From positions 7,402,026 to 7,466,025 of the forward strand of contig JAAHII010000001.1 of NCBI GenBank assembly GCA_010671905.1: a stretch of DNA of 64,000 nucleotides, written 5' to 3'. This document shows, one piece after another, positions 31,474-41,534 of the stretch. Each line of letters begins with the position of its first letter. The stretch's first letter is position 1. The notes beneath the pieces are model-generated. The model saw nothing but the letters and a program-made list of their open reading frames with translations. It ran no database searches and was not told the origin of the DNA. This DNA comes from Leptolyngbya sp. SIOISBB. GTDB lineage: Bacteria > Cyanobacteriota > Cyanobacteriia > Phormidesmidales > Phormidesmidaceae. The translations under genes and the position numbers were made by a program.

Positions 31474-32211
31474 TTAAAGGGTCTCGGGGAGCAAGTCGAG
31501 CCGATGCTCCTGCGGAGGCCGCGGGGCCAGCTTGGAGAGTTCTGCCAGAATGGCCGGGAGTGGATTGGCCACTACGTTTCGTAGCCGTCCTGGGGTGCGG
31601 AGTTGATAGCCACATTCCGAGCAGGTGTGCTTCGGCAATGGTGTGTAGGCTGCCTCCCCGAGGTCAAATTGCGAGTGACCGCAGTTCGTACAGTGCATCG
31701 ACTGAACTCGTCTCTTTAGTAAAGGCATAGCATTCTGGACCATCATCACTCGGACTGCTACTGGATCAAGCCTTATGCCATCGATAGTGACCTCTTGGAA
31801 CGTGTCATCAAGAGTCGGTTCGGACTGGCCATCCGTCTGGAAAGCATGAACGTGAATTCCCTCTCTCTCGGGTTTGGATTGCATCCACAGAAACGCCGGG
31901 TTTGATCCCCAAATCTGGATGCCGCCAGGGTATTCAGACTGATTAATGTCTAGAGTCTTCTCGGCAGGTATGATCGTTTGCTAGCCGATGTTGAGGGCGT
32001 CGCGGACTCCAATGATTGGGTTACCAATCCCGGTCATGCGGTTGTAAAAGTGCTTCCCGCAGCCAGCGCAGAGGTGACGGCGGTGTGGGTGTACGGAGAA
32101 CCAATCCTTGTCTAGGTGTGGCCAGCCGCAGTAGGTGCAGGTAACAAAGGTCATCGAGAAGCCGAAGATCGAGCTGATCATGTAGTAGATCGCGTCGGTT
32201 TCGCTGATCAC
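31474..32211 (-). pseudogene. Zinc-ribbon protein interrupted by a single in-frame TAG (or amber-readthrough gene)
   Basis: ORF 31981-32211 (CTYCGWPH..LCAGCGKHF) continues in the same frame after TAG 31981-31983 through QTIIPAEKTLDINQSEYPGGIQIWGSNPAFLW into ORF 31474-31884 (CTNCGHSQF..CSECGYQL). Confidence 0.6.
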
Positions 32212-32509
32212 GACGCCCTTTTCCGGCAGACTTTGCTGGGAAATACCTGATTCTTAAGAATGATGATTCAGAGTTCATCGTGATGGATGGCAGAGGCATC
32301 TATCACACGGGTAAGAGCATGGTGGTGGAGTCGCTGAAGGCCCGCACGGGAGAGCTGCTAATGACTTGCATAGAGATGCTGGAGCTGCACCTGCTGGAGC
32401 TGGCAACCATGCAGTTGAGTAATCAATGGATAACAGACATTCTTAAAATGAAAATTCAGTAGAGTAAGCCTAGATCGCGAGATATTTCGAAGTTTCTGGT
32501 TGTTTCTAT

Positions 32510-32878
32510 ATGGCTGATGCATGGATTTCGTTGGTTTCAGGTGTAGCCGGTGGTCTCGTTGTTGCTGTAGGAACCTTATTTACTTCATTGCTCAAGTCGC
32601 GTGCTGAAAAAAATAGAGAGCTTCTATCTCAAGCATGCAGAACTGCATTGGCAGATTTCTCTGCAGACAGTGAGCACGTCGGTTCGGATGGTGAGCTGTT
32701 ACCACTGAGCACATATATTTATTTCCACTTCCACTTTTTCAAGCTTTTAGAGGCAGAGGATGTTTCTGCAAGAAGTATTGCAACTTTAAAAGCCAAGGGA
32801 GAAGAGCTTTCTAACATTCTGGAAGGGTCACTATGGCGTGATTATGTGTCGCAAAGGCATAAGCGGATAAAGCTCTAG
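32510..32878 (+). CDS. Small hypothetical membrane protein
   Basis: N-terminal TM SLVSGVAGGLVVAVGTLFTSLL. Confidence 0.4.
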   Translation: MADAWISLVSGVAGGLVVAVGTLFTSLLKSRAEKNRELLSQACRTALADFSADSEHVGSDGELLPLSTYIYFHFHFFKLLEAEDVSARSIATLKAKGEELSNILEGSLWRDYVSQRHKRIKL

Positions 32879-32983
32879 AAGGAATGAATTTGTAAGCATG
32901 AATTTCCGACGGAACAAAGAAGTGTCTCGTCGGAAATGTCTCGATGCCGCTATTTCTGTAGGGACGGCATTGAATTATTCGTT

Positions 32984-33511
32984 TTAAGTGGAAGGAACTT
33001 TGAAAACTCTTTGTGCAACATGTCGTCGAGTGTCTCGAATTTTGCGATACCTAAATTCACTCCAGACTAGGACAAAGGTTGCATTGGCAGGGATGGAAGT
33101 GATCTGAACGAAAGGCTGTGTCACGCCAGGATCTATGAAAGGTTGCCAAGGCACTACCCATCGAACATCTAATTTCTCGTCATTGTTAATCGAGTGAGTG
33201 AATTTGATTTGATGGTTAATCGGCAGCCCTCCACTAAATAGGTCATCATTTGGTAAAAGATACCGGACATTGAATTTGAAGTCTGACAATCGATGTCTCA
33301 CCAGACCTTTATTGCTGACGACCATTGCCACTTCTATTAGGCGTCGTCCATTCTGTATGCCAATGAACTTGAGGCTTATATCAAATTCAATTTTCGGGCA
33401 ATCTTCACGCTGTAGAACGAATCTTCGATATGTCCACCATCCTCCAACTAGGAGGGCCAACACGGTGAAAATGCTCTGCACAATCGTGGCCAGTTCGATA
33501 ATTTGTGACAT
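32984..33511 (-). CDS. Hypothetical membrane-anchored protein
   Basis: N-terminal TM IVQSIFTVLALLVGGWWTYRRF; beta-rich remainder. Confidence 0.5.
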   Translation of the reverse strand: MSQIIELATIVQSIFTVLALLVGGWWTYRRFVLQREDCPKIEFDISLKFIGIQNGRRLIEVAMVVSNKGLVRHRLSDFKFNVRYLLPNDDLFSGGLPINHQIKFTHSINNDEKLDVRWVVPWQPFIDPGVTQPFVQITSIPANATFVLVWSEFRYRKIRDTRRHVAQRVFKVPST

Positions 33512-34163
33512 GTTCTAACTGATGCGAGATGTATATCCATCAGTTCATTACACATTGGGAACTCTCAAATAGAGCTTTTTCTCAGGGTGTAGAGATGAAA
33601 AGGCTGATTCCGTATGTGGTATCTGTAGCTGCGATTGAGGTGTATCCGTTGCTCAACCAACTCCGACTCCTCAGAGTGCCCCGGATATCTCATCACAAAC
33701 AGGTAGCGATGACAGTGCCCCCGCGTGCTTAAACACTACTGTTACTGTGGCAGTGGCTGACCCCGAAGATCTGAAAGTGAAGGAGGGAGATCGCGTCGAG
33801 ATGGGATAGCTCACAAAACTATGAGCGGACTCTTAGCGGAGTTGCTAAAACAACGAAAAGAGCAAATGGGAGGTGAGGTGATCGCATCTACTTAGACCCA
33901 ACGTGGCGAAACTGATGCATTGGGCGAGCTAAGGCTGAAAGCCTTTCTATACTCCAGTTCAGCAAATAGCCTACATTCCCAGAATCTTGTCGGACAAACA
34001 TGAGAGCAGAAGCTTGAACCCTCATTATCTCATTTAGCAAAGTAGGCCGAAAATACCAAATTGCCCCAAATCTTAAGCTTCGCTACTTTGGGCCTAAATG
34101 ATTACATGTATAAAAGGAATAGATACCTATTCCGTGACCGCTGCTCCTGCTAAAGCCAAAACT

Positions 34164-35300
34164 ATGCCCGATTCGCCGCGTATCTTCATCTGTTACGCCC
34201 GTGCTGATAACGAAAACCCCGATCCCTACAAATGCTGGATGAACCGGCTGCTGGAAATGCTAGGGCCATTGGAGCTACAGGGTCTGGCGAAAGCCTGGTC
34301 CGACGAGGATGTTGAACCGGGAGAAGACTGGCATCGTACCATTCAAGACTCTCTCGATCAGGCGGTGGCGGCTGTTCTCATGATCAGCCCGGCATTCTTG
34401 AATTCCAAATATATCCGCAACAGTGAAATCCCCGTTTTGCTGAAAAATGCTGAGGAGCGGGGTGTCAAAATTTTGCCAATCATCGTGCGGCGATGCCTAT
34501 ACGAAGAAATTAAGTTCAAATACCCGGACCCGTTAGAGGGACCAGAGGAACTGTTGCTGTCCTCCATTCAGGCGGCGAACCCAGCTAACAAGCCGCTGCT
34601 GAGTATGACGGAGGATGAGCAAGACGAAACGCTCTTAAAGATAGCCAGAAAGCTCAAGGGAATCGTCGAAAATCCTTCTGCTCGTAAACCAACTGCTCAA
34701 AGCTCAGCTAATTCGGCAGGTGCTCAGCCTTCTAGTCGAGTTACTTGGCAAATTGTGCTTGATGGCGAATTGTCAAATACTTTTGATGACAAGCTCTATT
34801 TTCAAAGTCTTAAAGACATATCTTGTGATGAATCTCTCAGTTCTATTGCTGAAGAATCTATCAACGGGAGTATCTGTTTAACCGTAAAAGGGGCGGAAGC
34901 AAATTACACAGTTCTTGAATCGCTGATAAATTCTGGTCAGTTACAGGAAATTTGCGGAAAGCGAATTGAGCAGATTAGATTAACTCAGGCTCTGCCTACC
35001 TCAGGAAGGCTTGCCGATCAGTCACTGAGTCAATTGAACCCAGCAATGCTACCAGGGCTGAATAACCTTTCAGACAGCATACAAAAACGGTTAAGGCTGT
35101 CTCAAGTTTTGTCCTCGTTGCCGAGCGCACAGTTCGGGCAAATTCTGTTTGCCCTCCAGGCACCGAGAGAGAGCATTCCCGGTCCTTCAGCTCCTCTAGG
35201 GGATAGGGTTGCCGGCTTATTAGAGTGGGCCGAAAGCCCAATTGGTTGCGGCTTAGACACACTAGAGACTTTGCTGAATGACTTTATAACCCCTCGCTAG
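34164..35300 (+). CDS. TIR domain + TRADD-N-like alpha/beta domain + C-terminal EAD-like adaptor
   Basis: RIFICYARADNEN..., ISPAFLNSKYIRNSEIP; LKDISCDESLSSIAEESINGSICLTVKGAEANYTVLESLINSGQLQEI; RLSQVLSSLPSAQFGQILFALQAPRESIPGPSAPLGDRVAGLLEWAESPIGCGL. Confidence 0.75.
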   Translation: MPDSPRIFICYARADNENPDPYKCWMNRLLEMLGPLELQGLAKAWSDEDVEPGEDWHRTIQDSLDQAVAAVLMISPAFLNSKYIRNSEIPVLLKNAEERGVKILPIIVRRCLYEEIKFKYPDPLEGPEELLLSSIQAANPANKPLLSMTEDEQDETLLKIARKLKGIVENPSARKPTAQSSANSAGAQPSSRVTWQIVLDGELSNTFDDKLYFQSLKDISCDESLSSIAEESINGSICLTVKGAEANYTVLESLINSGQLQEICGKRIEQIRLTQALPTSGRLADQSLSQLNPAMLPGLNNLSDSIQKRLRLSQVLSSLPSAQFGQILFALQAPRESIPGPSAPLGDRVAGLLEWAESPIGCGLDTLETLLNDFITPR

Positions 35301-36357
35301 GGCACTGGGTCGTTAAGAGGTGAGTGGTTGAAACCTTTGCAGAGTCAATAGTTCATGAGTTGAGAGTGGACGTTCACAATAGCCCATGGCTATCGCTGGT
35401 GTCGTATGTTGGCCGAGGCCCCAGTGCGGTCGCACCCAGTTATGAATCAGACGTTGGACATTCAACGCTCGCTGCAGGCCCTCCACGCGTTTGGCGTAGA
35501 GAATCTGGCGTCTTCGATAAGCGCTGGCACGTCGTCTCAAGGCGCTGTTTTGCGCCTCATTGTGGTTGGCATGCACATCATGCGTGGCCACTGATCGCGG
35601 TGAAGGGATGTTCGGCCTTGACCCAGACGACGCGTCGTTGTCCTTGGGAACCTTTGATTTTCATCGCTACTTCCAGTCCCAGTCGCCAAACTTTCCGTCT
35701 TCGATAGGCGGGTGTGGTTTCAGCCCTTTTGAGCCATACTCTCGCTAGAGACCATAAGGTGTTGCCATAGCGCCGCTCACCATCAGTGAACCACCGAATA
35801 CACTGAGCGGGTGCGGCCCACTGCCAAGCCTGGGCGGTGCCTTGGCTAAAGAGTTGCTCGGTTTTTTGACCGACATGGGCAGCCACCCAGTAGCGACTCT
35901 GACGTTCAATAAAGTGTATCGTCCACCCTTCAGACTCTCTGGGGGGGAAGGTTCTCGCCCACACGAGTGTAAACTTCATCGCCTTCCAGGGTGACCTCCG
36001 CTGTGACTGGTGCCGCTGGAGACCAGCGGGGCACTTGGTCAGACAGCCGTGTTAATGGTGCGATGGCACTTGCCAAACGAGCGTCCGGTGGCCCGCAGAC
36101 CTAAGCCTTCTGTGCGAACATTCAAGGCTGCAGAAACCATTGACGCGGGCGTTCTCAACCGAGCCATAGGAGTATTCGTCTGTTCGTTAAATCGCTTGCC
36201 ACACTCACGACACAGATAACGTTGCCGAGGTGGTTGGTTTTTCAACGGGGTAGTGCCGTTTCTCACGGTTCGTTCACTCTGACAGTGCGGACATCTCATA
36301 CGCTAACCCCTAGATGCTGCAGCCATTCTAGCTATCACCCTTTAGAGATCCAGTGCC
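35301..36357 (-). mobile_element. IS1-family-like insertion sequence, transposase broken in several frames
   Basis: TIRs GGCACTGGGTCGTTAAGAGG (35301) / GGCACTGGATCTCTAAAGGG (revcomp ending 36357); MRCPHCQSERTVRNG..YLCRECGKRF; VTLEGDEVYTRVGENLPP, HFIERQSRYWVAAHVG, NWVRPHWGLGQHTTPA in different frames. Confidence 0.85.
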
Positions 36358-36695
36358 AACTCAGAATGGATGACCCTGAAAAGGTCTAGGGCCTCGGCGT
36401 GAGTCAGAGTAGAGGTAGTACGGCCTTTTTCAGTGAGGGTCCAGACGCCACGACGGGAAGAGTCAATATAGCCAGCTTTCACTAGGTAGAACCTGGCCCA
36501 GGCAACTAAGTTATCGAAGCGGGGGGCTCCGCCATCCAGGAGGACGGAGCGTTCATCATCGGAAATCTGTCGAGTTTCAGCGATCTGATCGCGCACTTCG
36601 GCAGGACGGGCGGAGCCGCCGAGGTCTTTGAGTGCCTCAATGATGGGGCCGAAGAACTGGACAAACTTGGGGCCAGATAGTTCGGTGTTCATCAT
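36342..36695 (-). pseudogene. Mrr-type restriction protein N-terminal winged-helix fragment truncated by the IS
   Basis: FFGPIIEALKDLGGSARPAEVRDQI..RFDNLVAWARFYLVKAGYIDSSRRGVWTLTEKG; last codons ELALDL* lie in the IS terminal repeat. Confidence 0.65.
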
Positions 36696-36937
36696 ATGCT
36701 TAGCTGCTCAGATGAATTTTGCTTGGCCTTTTTGCGAGAGGTGCGGCCTTTCTTCTTGGTGATGCCTAGTGTATCTCGTTCAGCGCGGATGCGATCAAGG
36801 ATGACTGAGGCGGGTTCATCATTAGGGTCTTGCGGGGCGAGTTCACCTCGGAAGGCTTTGGCGAGAATAGATTGTTCAAGAGCTTCGCCAGATAGTTCTA
36901 TCTCGTGTAAGCAAGACTCAAATTTTATCTGAGGCGC
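36692..36937 (-). pseudogene. Type I restriction specificity subunit (HsdS) 3' remnant
   Basis: Reverse frame IKFESCLHEIELSGEALEQSILAKAFRGELAPQDPNDEPASVILDRIRAERDTLGI, classic HsdS C-terminus; stop overlaps mrr start. Confidence 0.75.
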
Positions 36938-36953
36938 TCAGATAAAATTTGAG
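36917..36953. repeat. Perfect inverted repeat, 16-bp arms, 5-nt loop
   Basis: CTCAAATTTTATCTGA-GGCGC-TCAGATAAAATTTGAG. Confidence 0.9.
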
Positions 36954-37494
36954 AGTCTCAATAATAGCTTGCTGTTATTTCTTTGGCGGAATTGGAATGA
37001 CTAACTGACATGTCACCTACTTCAGAGCAATGTAGAATAAGTATTGAAAAGAAATATGAATGTTTTTTGCAAAAGAGCCTTGCCTAGGGCGACAGTCCAT
37101 AATAAGTATGGATGTCGCAGTAATCTCACTGATATCAAGCTTATATGGTCTTAAGTAAATACTTAAAGAGCTTATTCTCATAGGGCAGCATTTCTAATAG
37201 CAAGTGTCATGTCAAATCCTAATCCGTAGGCACTTTGGATGACTCGTGAAATCGGCCACAGCTGTATTTTTCCCTGATTAAATCTATTTAACTGCAACGA
37301 GTATTGTACTGAGCTTGCGAAGAGGCGAATGCCTTGAACAATTTAGAACTGTATAATTTCTGCAGTAGTCGTTATGTACTTTGCTTTAATGCCCAGCTTA
37401 GCTAAGGGGATTGAAGTAAGAACCCATTCGAGGCATTTTCCAAGTTTGATCTCGATAAATAGTAGTATCAGCAATAGGAAAGGAAATTTTTAAG

Positions 37495-38875
37495 ATGACT
37501 CCAGAGCAAGAGCAGAAACTTCTCAAGTCTCTCTATGATAGGTTGTTTGACGCGGTTACATTTACACCTGAAGGTGGTCGAGAAACATCTTTTGGCAGAG
37601 AAACTACTTTCGTACAGTTTTCAAAGAATGAAGCACTTAGGAAGGAGGATTTCGCAAATGCAATGAGCCCGACTAATCCTCAAGGAGATCAAAGAAGTGC
37701 ACTTGCATTCTCTGAAATGGTTGATCAGGTTCCAAATGTTGCGGCAGACTATACTCCATCAGGCAGAAAACTTTCCGAAACATATAAGCTGATTGTTGAT
37801 AATGCAAATACGCGCAACGATGTAGATCCTGAACAAAAACGGATTTATGACCAAGCCTATGATTTTTTGAATCAGATCACAGAAATCCCTAACTTTGATG
37901 GTTCTCCAACTGCGGTTCCGGGACCTACACCAATTGTACAAACTTATAATAATAATCAGGCTGCATATGTAACGGCTTACTCTGGCTACAGAGCTGCACA
38001 GAATGGATACAACTTTGACAATTTAGATGATCAAAGGGCCTGGCAAGCAGTTGCTCCAGCACTTCAACTTAACGTTGATAGCACATGGAATCGATGGGTT
38101 CAGCAAGGGAAAGCAAATGTAGAAAGAGCTCAAAATGCACTTCAAACCACTATCAATGATTTAACTTCGGCTGCAATAGCCGCAGCTCAATCACAAATGA
38201 GCGATGCTAGATGGATGAGTCCACTGCCAGGGGGGGCAAAGGTGGATGCTTTCATATGCCTTACCCACCGACTGGGCAACAGAAGGAAGTGGAGGAACAG
38301 ACTTCTCATTAAAGAGTTCATTTTTGAATGAAACGAGCAGTTCATCGTTCACCAGTTTTGGTGGTGGCACATCATGGGGAGCAGGGCTTTGGAGTGTAGG
38401 AGGCTCTTTTGCCTCTAGTTCTAGTGCTGAGCACTTTCATATGGACGCAGAAAATGTTGAAATATCTGCAAAGCTACAGGTTGTACGTATTATGAGGCCT
38501 TGGCTGAATTCTTTAATATTCCAATTGTCAAATTGGTGGATGCAAGGAGTTGCGGTTAATGGTGTCTCAACAGGTTCACTAACTGATAATGTAGACAGTC
38601 TGCTGCCTTTAATACCAACTGCCTTTGTTGTTATGAGCGATGTTGAAATAAAAGCAGATTTTAGCGAAAGAGATGAGTCTCACATCAGGAAATCGGTCAG
38701 TGGCTCAGCTAGAGTAGGTTGGGGGCCATTTTCTGTAGGTGGTAGATATTCACGTAGTGAGTCTGAAGATAAGTTAACTGCTACATATAATGCTGGAACC
38801 ATTAAAATACCAGGTCTACAGGTCATTGCATGGATTAGCACAATTACACCAGCATCTCCTCCAATTACAGAATAG
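37495..38875 (+). CDS. Uncharacterised protein split by frameshift at G7 (ORFs 37495-38331 and 38246-38875)
   Basis: Both halves align with the single paralogous ORF 39189-40538 (YTPSGRKLSETYKLIVDNA / YIPSGKSLEDIYGLIVSSA; RIMRPWLNSLIFQLSNWWMQG / NLTRPWLSEALFRTNGWFIPG). Confidence 0.6.
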
Positions 38876-38981
38876 TAAGTAAATTTAGAAGACCTAGATT
38901 TCCAGCATTTGTATGATTTATTGAAATCTGAGAATGCTTGTTTTTAGTCTTCTCTACTCGTCTATTAGGTGAGCTAAAGAT

Positions 38982-39014
38982 AAAGCCTTTTACTTTTTTC
39001 AGTAAAAGGCTTTT
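38982..39014 (+). terminator. Probable Rho-independent-type hairpin
   Basis: AAAGCCTTTTACT-tttttc-AGTAAAAGGCTTTT downstream of the 38875 stop. Confidence 0.6.
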
Positions 39015-39188
39015 GGTGCTTCCTATTCTGATCTGTTGTTTCGGACTCTTTTTAATCTTTCTAAGGGTTGGCACTTCCGTAAAATCTCAAGGCTAGCAGA
39101 TACACGTGAGAATCACGAAGCATTGATTACCTTATAGTTTATCGCGAAACCCAGGGTATTACTTATTCCTTTCTGTTGCAAAAAACTT

Positions 39189-40538
39189 ATGTTGGATAAA
39201 CCCATTTTGCAGATGAATCCTGTGCCTACGGGAATAGACGTAGAAAAGTATGCTAATGCGCGTTCCTCAAGTAACCCGAACGGTAGTCTCACAACTTTAT
39301 ACGCATTTCGAAACTTGGTAGACTCAATACCAAACTTTACCTCATCATATATTCCTAGTGGTAAATCGTTAGAAGATATTTATGGACTGATCGTAAGTAG
39401 TGCAACCTCAAGGACTGATGATAGCTTTGTGGTTAACACAATAAGTGAAGCCCAAAGAGATCTCTCCGAAAACACTTTTTCAGATATGGATGGGACGCTA
39501 GGGGTTTGGCGTCCTGTTTATGCTGTGCCAGAGAATTGGTTCTCTCCTAGGCAAAATGATTTTCAAAAAATTAGCTGGAAGGAACTGACTGAACAGTTCG
39601 CAATGATTGGACAGTCGAATACAGCAGATATGCAGTGGAGAATCGGTGACTCAGCTCCTCAACCGCTAAATGCTAATAGCAGAATTGAATCAATCCAATT
39701 TGAGTACTTAATCGTTAATCTTACTCGACCTTGGCTTAGTGAGGCTTTATTTAGAACAAATGGGTGGTTTATCCCCGGTCAAGCAGAAGGATTTTGTTCT
39801 TCAGGACAGTTAGATAGAAATGATGGCATACTTCCTTTGTTACTAACTGGTCTCCTTGTAGGACGGAAGGTAAAGATTAATGGAATCTTTAATCAGGATG
39901 AGCAAAGTATTCTAACTATGGCGTCTGAAGGCTCTAATCACGTCAGTCTCGGACCATTTGTTTTAGACTCAGAAAATGAAGATACTACCACTCCACACAT
40001 TTTGGGATGGATTAGTTCACTAGTGCCTTTTAGTCCAAGAATTGATGATTCTACAGACATTCTTCAGTGGAATGGGAAAACAGAGGAACAGCTTATAGAC
40101 TCACTATCAAGTCTTCCAGTTATCGTCGTCACTTCTATAATTTTAATTATAGAAAACTATACTAACCTCGAACTCTTAAACGTCAGAATCTTCCAGGAAA
40201 CAGGAACCTTTAAAGATCCTCCCCCTTCAAGATGTATAAGACGATCTCGCCAAGGATTTACTACTCATTTTGACCTAACTGGTGGGCCAGAAGGCTGGGC
40301 CATCTATTCCTTCAATTCAAGGTTCAACATCATGTTTTACTGGAAGAATTTTTTGACTGAGAGAAATGCGGGTTATGCATCATTTATCCCAAGAGATGAA
40401 GAACTGACATTGGAGAATATCCGAAAATATAATCAGGAAGATAATCGTATAGGGGAGCAAGGAGGGTTCTTATGTTCTGCCATAATTGGCAGTGGTTTTC
40501 AAAGAGCCCTATTTAGATATTCAATATCTACTAGATAA
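39189..40538 (+). CDS. Paralogue of the preceding gene with extra C-terminal, possibly actinoporin/aegerolysin-like, beta domain
   Basis: Shared core plus C-term VVTSIILIIENYTNLELLNVRIFQETG...FYWKNFLTERNAGYASFIP. Confidence 0.5.
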   Translation: MLDKPILQMNPVPTGIDVEKYANARSSSNPNGSLTTLYAFRNLVDSIPNFTSSYIPSGKSLEDIYGLIVSSATSRTDDSFVVNTISEAQRDLSENTFSDMDGTLGVWRPVYAVPENWFSPRQNDFQKISWKELTEQFAMIGQSNTADMQWRIGDSAPQPLNANSRIESIQFEYLIVNLTRPWLSEALFRTNGWFIPGQAEGFCSSGQLDRNDGILPLLLTGLLVGRKVKINGIFNQDEQSILTMASEGSNHVSLGPFVLDSENEDTTTPHILGWISSLVPFSPRIDDSTDILQWNGKTEEQLIDSLSSLPVIVVTSIILIIENYTNLELLNVRIFQETGTFKDPPPSRCIRRSRQGFTTHFDLTGGPEGWAIYSFNSRFNIMFYWKNFLTERNAGYASFIPRDEELTLENIRKYNQEDNRIGEQGGFLCSAIIGSGFQRALFRYSISTR

Positions 40539-41090
40539 AAAAACAGCAGTAGCATGAAAGGAATGTGAAAATTCTTCTGCCCAGATATTATCCGAGAAGA
40601 GAGAATGATGGTTCACCTGCAACAGTGGATGAAGTGTCTTCCACAGCACCGTCTCACCGAGATATGTCAACAGGTCTTTCAGAATAGATTGGTGATTGAG
40701 GCTATAGTTGCTATTGGTCTATAAGCTGAAAACCTGATACTTCAGAAGACAAAGCAATACGTTAATAGGTGTGATTCCACCTGTAGAAATAGCTGTCAGA
40801 AGACTAGAGATTTCATTGACGCTCCAACTTGTATCTATAATGGCTATCTCTATCCTGAAATCATGTTGAGAGCTACCAGAGGTCCTTACCCGATTTACTA
40901 ATTGATCTCCTGGAAACACTAGTTTAAAGGTATTGGTATAAAAGACAGTCGTTTCAATCAGGGGTTAAATAAGTAGTCGTACAGAAACTCCCGCTAAGGC
41001 TTCAGCCTTTACATGTCAACACATCTAGAATGGTAGGAAGTCCTAGATGGGAGACTCATCTTGGGTGTTCGGACAACGCCTGTGACGGGG

Positions 41091-41327
41091 GAATAAGCTT
41101 TTCAGCTATTCGTAGATCCTTATCGGGACTTTCTGCTCAGTTACTCACTTCACCCCTGGGAGCGCTATCGCAATCAGGAGGCCCTGCGCCGGTGTATCTT
41201 CCGTCTGAAGTGGGGACACGCGCAGCTGGTCCAATACATTGCAAATCAGTTCGACGGGAAGCGGTTTTATCAGCTCTCGTTTGACGAGGTTATGCTGTTG
41301 CTTTATAGGTTGGTAGAAATGATGTAG
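41091..41327 (+). pseudogene. Gene fragment of unknown family
   Basis: Open frame AFQLFVDPYRDFLLSYSLHPWERYRNQEALRRCIFRLKWGHAQLVQYIANQFDGKRFYQLSFDEVMLLLYRLVEMM without start. Confidence 0.4.
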
Positions 41328-41534
41328 ACAAGAATTAAAGTCTTGTTTTGTTGATGCTTAGGGTCTTGCTATGAGTCTGTCTGGGAGTCTGGGTTGTGTG
41401 GTAGTGGAGTAGGAACGTGTATCAAGGCTAGTGAAATATTAACGTGTGAGCTTGTTGGGAAGTTTCTTTGACAGGCTGTCTATACTTCGTGGGGTGTAAG
41501 AAAAGCTTTAAGCAATTTATCGAAACTAATAAAG

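Noticed and set aside
35324-36219. Plus-strand ORFs in the IS1-like element
   Set aside because: Antisense to transposase fragments with recognisable IS1-family motifs.
40560-41330. Intergenic 40.56-41.33 kb as a group II intron or IS200/IS605 end
   Set aside because: Only small hairpins and one gene fragment seen; no reverse transcriptase, TnpA or TnpB.
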